This document shows positions 60,001 to 64,000 of a stretch of 64,000 bases of DNA, piece by piece. The translations under genes were made by a program, and so were the position numbers. Under the pieces are notes generated by a model, which had not been told where the DNA came from, made no database searches, and worked only from the letters and a program-made list of their open reading frames with translations. This stretch comes from Thamnaconus septentrionalis (taxonomy: Eukaryota; Chordata; Actinopteri; Tetraodontiformes; Monacanthidae). The DNA is taken from positions 14,961,444 to 15,025,443 of the forward strand of contig CM020502.1 of the NCBI GenBank assembly GCA_009823395.1, written 5' to 3'. The stretch's first letter is position 1. Each line of letters opens with the position of its first letter.

Positions 60001-63000
60001 GGTGTGGATGCGGATGTGCTGGGACAGGTAGCTGGAGTTGGCAAACGACTTGGAGCAGTGGGGGCACTTGTGGGGCTTGGACTCCGTGTGGTTTCTAACA
60101 CGGCAAAAACCAGGGTTGGACGGACGGGGGGGAGGGAGGGGGGAGAGGAGGAGGAGGAGGAGGTGGAGGAAAAGGAGGATGAGGAGGAGGAGGAGCAGGA
60201 GGATGGCGAGAAGAGAGAAACACAGAGAAAGACAGCGAGAGATTTTTAAGCTACAGCATGACCAAACTTCATGATAAACCAAATCATGCGTTCACGTCAG
60301 CGGGGCTCCGCGATCGCGCTTTTGGTCGATCGGCGATCGGTCGCTTGGACAGTCGTGCTCTTTTAGTGCTGCGTCTGAGTCGTGAGAACACAGAGTCAAA
60401 AACATACAGCAAAGCACAGTCACGCTTCTCTCTTTCTGTCTCTCTCTCTCTCTCTCTGTCTCTGTCTCTCCTCCCTGCATCTCCCCTGCAGCCTCTTTCC
60501 CTTTCGCCGGGCCCTCGCTTCACGTGGGGTTCAGGTGCGAGTGGAAATTTCAGGAAATTATGATTTAAGAGTGACAAGGCCAGTGGACGTCATTGTCGTG
60601 TTTAAAATTAACCAAGAGATTAATATGGAACAGAAGTGCACTGCATTCACTGGATAAAAAAATACTAATTACTAATAATTCATCCTCAATTACGAGAAAA
60701 ATCTCGGAATTAGGAGATGAGGATCCTTGAGGATCTAGGATTTCTAACAGGTGCCATGCGGTTTTTGAGTCACTACCAAACCAGACTGGATGCATTTCAA
60801 ATGCATGGATTTGTTTCCATGAAACATCTTGTGTTGATTCAACTGCTCCTGCAGAAAGAGAGCCACATCCAGCACGTAGCGTTGACATACTAATATTAAC
60901 ACTTTGCTCAGTTTTAAGAAATGCAAGCATTTCCTAGTGTCTTAAACCCAGAAGGTAGTAATAGCAGATTCACTGCGATAGCGCCATCATTGGCCACTGA
61001 TTAAAAAGGATTTACAGACGTTTCCTTTTCTTTGTTTAATAATTATGAGATCTTTTCTCGGAATTACGAGAAAATGTGCCTACTTTTTTTTAATCCAGTG
61101 AATGCAACACACTTCCATAGATCTGAATTGGGAGCTGTAATGTAAAAAAAATAAATAAATCTCCCAATACTGTGAGATGGGCCTTAGTATGTTTTATGTA
61201 TTGTATATGTTGCAGACAGATGTTTAAGATATGATTAAAACCACTACAATAACTGTATTAGTAAGCTCCGTATTGTGCAGAGCACCAAAGTCAGTACTGT
61301 ATATGTTGGTGTGGGCAGCGGGGACGAATCAAACAGAGGTGAACGGTGCAGATCTCCTCGTCCCTCCAAAACGCTCTTGTGGACCAATTGTGAGCTGCAC
61401 ATTCACTGCACAATGAAATAATAGTGTATAATGATGTGAGAATACGACGCATGAAGCCAGTAATCCAAACTCCTTTCTGGAGAAAACTTGGTCATTGGCT
61501 CACATAAATAAAGTTCTGGATTTTGGTTTGTCAAGAAATCATCATCACTTAATACCACAAAGTCGCCGGCTTCTTCTCAGCAAACAGGTGAAGCTGCAAA
61601 AACTTTGGAAATCACTCTGCCACCTGGTGGCAAACAGAACTGGAATGTAGCTCTGGTTCTGCATTTGCTTTAAAAACAGCGCAGCCTCGTAATGTTACAC
61701 TATTATTCCATAGTGTGGTGAATGTGCTGCTCACAACTGGTCCGCGAGAGCATCTTGGAGTTGTTAGATTGGACGGAGACCTGAACCGTTCACCTTCATC
61801 CTGTCCACTGAGCAACTTAGGTCTCAACACAACAGGCATTCATCATTAAAGTGAATGTACCTACTGACTGATAGGACTACAAAGATGATGGCAGTAGCCA
61901 AACTTGCCAAAATGTTGGACTACCTTTGAGGAAACAGAACGACTGATGTGCCAATTAGAGGACATGGGAGGTTAGTTGGTTTACGATATAAACTTTTAAA
62001 AGACTTCAAGGTTCCAAAACCACTTGAGGGGCAGCAAAGTTTGACTCATTCAATTGCTTTGTCTATTTTCATTATTTTAAATGGCATTCCTCAATAAAAC
62101 TTTTATTGATGCTCTGAATATTATATACGCTGTTTAAAACAATAAGAGATCTTGAGTGGGAGAAAACGCCAGGAGAAGAAGCTGCACTCTGAATACTGTG
62201 ATACTTTAGCTTATTTCAAATCAGAATCTCATCCCTGCCCATGCCAACATACACGCAGCAGAGTGAAGCCATGGCAACAGAAGCGGTGAAACGTCATAAT
62301 GCAAGAACTTTTCTGAGTTTTGTGCGCTTGTATTGAGCACTCGAGAGATCGGAGCAGATTTATACTCTGATAAATAACCAATTTTGCAAAAAAAACAACA
62401 CAAATTAATAAAGAAATGTAAAAATGTACTAACTTTCACGAGGGCCAAAAATAGGCGGAGATAATCAAGTAGGAAATAACTCAAGAGATAAATTCCTGCT
62501 TTAATTCCACTGAGGCTGCGACACCAGCTTTCTAAATTAGGTCGACGGTGCTGAAAAAAGAGCTTTTAAACTGTCAAATCCTTGAAAAATAGCACACTCC
62601 ACTGCCGCACCGTCTTGCCTTCTCATCAGTCGCCACACAGAGCCATGCAGGTGTTCAAACTACAGCAACACCAAGCTGGTCTTCATGCACACACACACAC
62701 ACACACACACAGGCGTGTACAAAGCTCTCAGCCCAGTACCGTGTGTGCTGCTGGAGGTGGCTGAGCTGCCTGAAGGTTTTCTGGCAGTAGGTGCAGGTGT
62801 AGGGCTTGGCACCGCTGTGGATGCGGATGTGCTGGGACAGGTAGCTGGAGTTGGCAAACGACTTGGAGCAGTGGGGGCACTTGTGGGGCTTGGCCTCAGT
62901 GTGGGACTTGGCGTGGATCTGCATGTCGGACTTGCTGAAGAACGTCACCGCACACATCCGGCACCTTGGCAGAGAACAGAGGGGAGAATTAGGCAGTTGA

Positions 63001-64000
63001 TCGATGAAACGACGGCGAAAAACGACTCAGTGTGTGAAATTCTGCCATCTGGTGGTCAGATTTTAGGTTGCAGCGCTTATTTGCTCAGCCTTCTTGGTCC
63101 TTTGCACATCAAAAAACTGTGCCGTGAGGCTCCCATAAATAGACCTATTTCAACCATTTGTTCGCGACCCACCAGTCGAGAAATGATTTATTTATTTTAA
63201 CAATTTGTTTGTGTTAAGTGTTTTTGAGACCAGACAACAAGAACAACAAAAAAAAAACTCCTCTCTTATATGGGTTTGTTTGATTACCTGTAGGATTTCG
63301 GGCCATCTTTGTTGGTGTGTTCATCCTCATCATTGGACAAGTCATAGGGGTCAGCAGCGTGGTGCTAGTGCATAAAGTTGAAATATATTTGTAATACAGC
63401 CAAGAAAACGCACCACATCTTATGTTGTGTGGGTAATCTACAATAGTACTCTAGTTCCAATATACAGTACCAGTCCAAAGTTCTGACACACCCGTTTCTT
63501 TATCTTGATTACTTTCTACACTGTAGATACACACTGAAGACAACAAATATATGAGCAAGATATGTGGATCAATGTGGCAAAAGAAAAAAATGTTTAATAC
63601 CTTAATATGTTATGTATGTATATATTTTATATGGAGGGTGGCTATTCTAGATCATCTCAAATATAGAACTTTTTTTTAGTTATTTCACACTTTTTTTGTT
63701 GACTACATATTCCATATGAGTTCATTCATAGCTTTGATGCCTTGAGTGAAAATCTACAATGCCAACAGTCATGAAAATGAAAGAAAATCCATTAAATCAG
63801 AAGTGTGTGTCCAAACTTTTGACTGCTAGTTCAAGTCTAACAGGGTCCACATGGAAAGAAAAGAGAAGAGCTTCACCTGGCCACCAGCAGCGAGGTGTGC
63901 CAGTATTAACGCATCACTTCCTGGAGGAAGGACCCCTCCCACTCCTGCCAGTCTCCCCATTCCCTGTTTGCTCTTCCTGCCTCGCTTGGATGGCGTTGGC
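57076..64000 (-). CDS. znf384-like: ZNF384-like C2H2 zinc finger transcription factor, 3' part (5' end outside window)
   Basis: Seven exons on the minus strand: 64000-63877 (continues beyond the window), 63364-63288, 62964-62740, 60094-59927, 58453-58375, 57941-57783, 57474-57076, giving the last 409 residues with open, phase-matched junctions. It begins with a basic SKRGRKSKQ segment. Then come eight C2H2 fingers: CRMCAVTFFSKSDMQIH; two copies of the pair CPHCSKSFANSSYLSQH and CQKTFRQLSHLQQH; CEKSFTQLSNLQ; CNRGYTDAASLEVH; CNRSYTSETYLMKH. The tail has an (RG)n tract and ends with KDLCLTVSTSAIQVEH, the ZNF384 signature; ZNF362 lacks that end. Exons 62964-62740 and 60094-59927 are duplicates with the same end phase, so skipping the second keeps the frame and gives six fingers. 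ZNF384 (CIZ/NMP4) binds A-rich DNA and regulates matrix and other genes. Which fish paralogue this is cannot be settled here. Confidence 0.92.
58882..59815. mobile_element. hAT-type non-autonomous element with near-perfect 8-bp target duplication
   Basis: The ends CAGGGGTGTCAAACATACGG and CGAGTTTGACACCCCTG are inverted. The flanks ATTTAGAA (58874-58881) and GTTTAGAA (59816-59823) match at 7 of 8 bases. 934 bp with no transposase. It lies in the intron between the duplicated finger exon and the next finger exon of znf384-like. Confidence 0.88.
60120..60215. repeat. Polypurine tract, read as polypyrimidine on the znf384-like transcript
   Basis: Nearly 90 bp of G/A (GGA-rich) on + lies 25-120 bp upstream of the acceptor of exon 60094-59927. 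On the transcript it is a very long CCU-rich tract. Confidence 0.85.
60216..62686. other. znf384-like intron between the two duplicated finger exons
   Basis: 2.6 kb intron in all. It contains (CT)n at about 60434-60470 and a miniature element at about 60635-61116. The rest, about 61120-62686, has no recognised exon or named repeat. Confidence 0.55.
60635..61116. mobile_element. Miniature inverted-repeat element with long terminal repeats
   Basis: TGCATTCACTGGATAAAAAA at 60642 and its inverse TTTTAATCCAGTGAATGCA near 61087-61105 form the ends; similarity extends a further 8-10 bp outward and, past a gap, inward into TCTCGTAATT-type sequence. No coding capacity. A relative of the inner part is at about 5490-5560. 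Confidence 0.65.
62687..62711. repeat. (CA)n just downstream of a znf384-like donor
   Basis: Twelve CA units on +, read as (UG)12 on the transcript, starting 28 nt after the donor of exon 62964-62740. Confidence 0.95.
63463..63830. mobile_element. Tc1-type miniature element, copy 4 (znf384-like intron)
   Basis: Terminal TACAGTACCAGTCCAAAGTT and GTGTGTCCAAACTTTTGACT, with inner ACTTTCTACACTGTAGATA and ATGAGCAAGATATGTGG, match the other copies. It fills most of the intron next to exon 64000-63877. Confidence 0.8.

Noticed and set aside
62685..63200. 171-residue plus-strand frame over the znf384-like finger exon
   Set aside because: Antisense of the finger exon plus (CA)n; the same shadow frame appears at 59887-60249 over the duplicate exon, as expected.

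Overview
The window is vertebrate nuclear DNA, almost certainly from a teleost fish. It holds five intron-bearing genes with GT-AG exons whose protein families are clearly animal: tapasin, DAXX, ZBTB22, KIFC1 and a ZNF384-type zinc finger protein. It is full of fish-style interspersed repeats: tRNA-headed SINEs, Tc1-type and hAT-type miniature elements, LINE ends, a DIRS-like remnant and very long (GT)n and (AAT)n tracts. The order tapbp > daxx > < zbtb22 < kifc1 matches the gene set of the human extended MHC class II region (TAPBP, ZBTB22, DAXX, KIFC1), so this is the fish counterpart of that segment. A znf384-like gene lies beside it.

Layout. 1-11.3 kb is gene-free and made of repeats: a hAT remnant with a SINE inserted in it, two LINE/transposase remnants, an LTR-like block and microsatellites. 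11.42-18.27 kb (+) is tapbp in 8 coding exons, with an ISRE about 105 bp upstream of the ATG. 20.61-28.69 kb (+) is daxx in 10 coding exons. 28.7-30.9 kb is the probable daxx 3' UTR, with a (GT)n tract of about 195 bp. 31-34.9 kb is repeats, including the DIRS-like remnant. 35.60-39.60 kb (-) is the coding part of zbtb22 in 4 exons, with a non-coding first exon and CpG-rich promoter near 43.5 kb. 46.39-52.89 kb (-) is kifc1 in 16 coding exons, with a 5' UTR exon and compact promoter at 53.8-54.0 kb. 57.08 kb to the window end (-) is the 3' part of znf384-like, with eight C2H2 fingers in seven visible exons.

How the genes relate. Tapasin loads peptides onto MHC class I in the ER. DAXX is an H3.3 chaperone and transcriptional co-repressor, ZBTB22 a BTB zinc finger factor, KIFC1 a minus-end mitotic kinesin, and ZNF384 a DNA-binding regulator. 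They share conserved linkage rather than a pathway. I rebuilt the reading frames by following splice phases exon by exon, and all five stay open. No previously undescribed system is evident. The points most worth a second look are the cysteine pattern of tapasin, the almost identical duplicated zinc finger exons of znf384-like, and microsatellites placed directly at splice sites in daxx, kifc1 and znf384-like.
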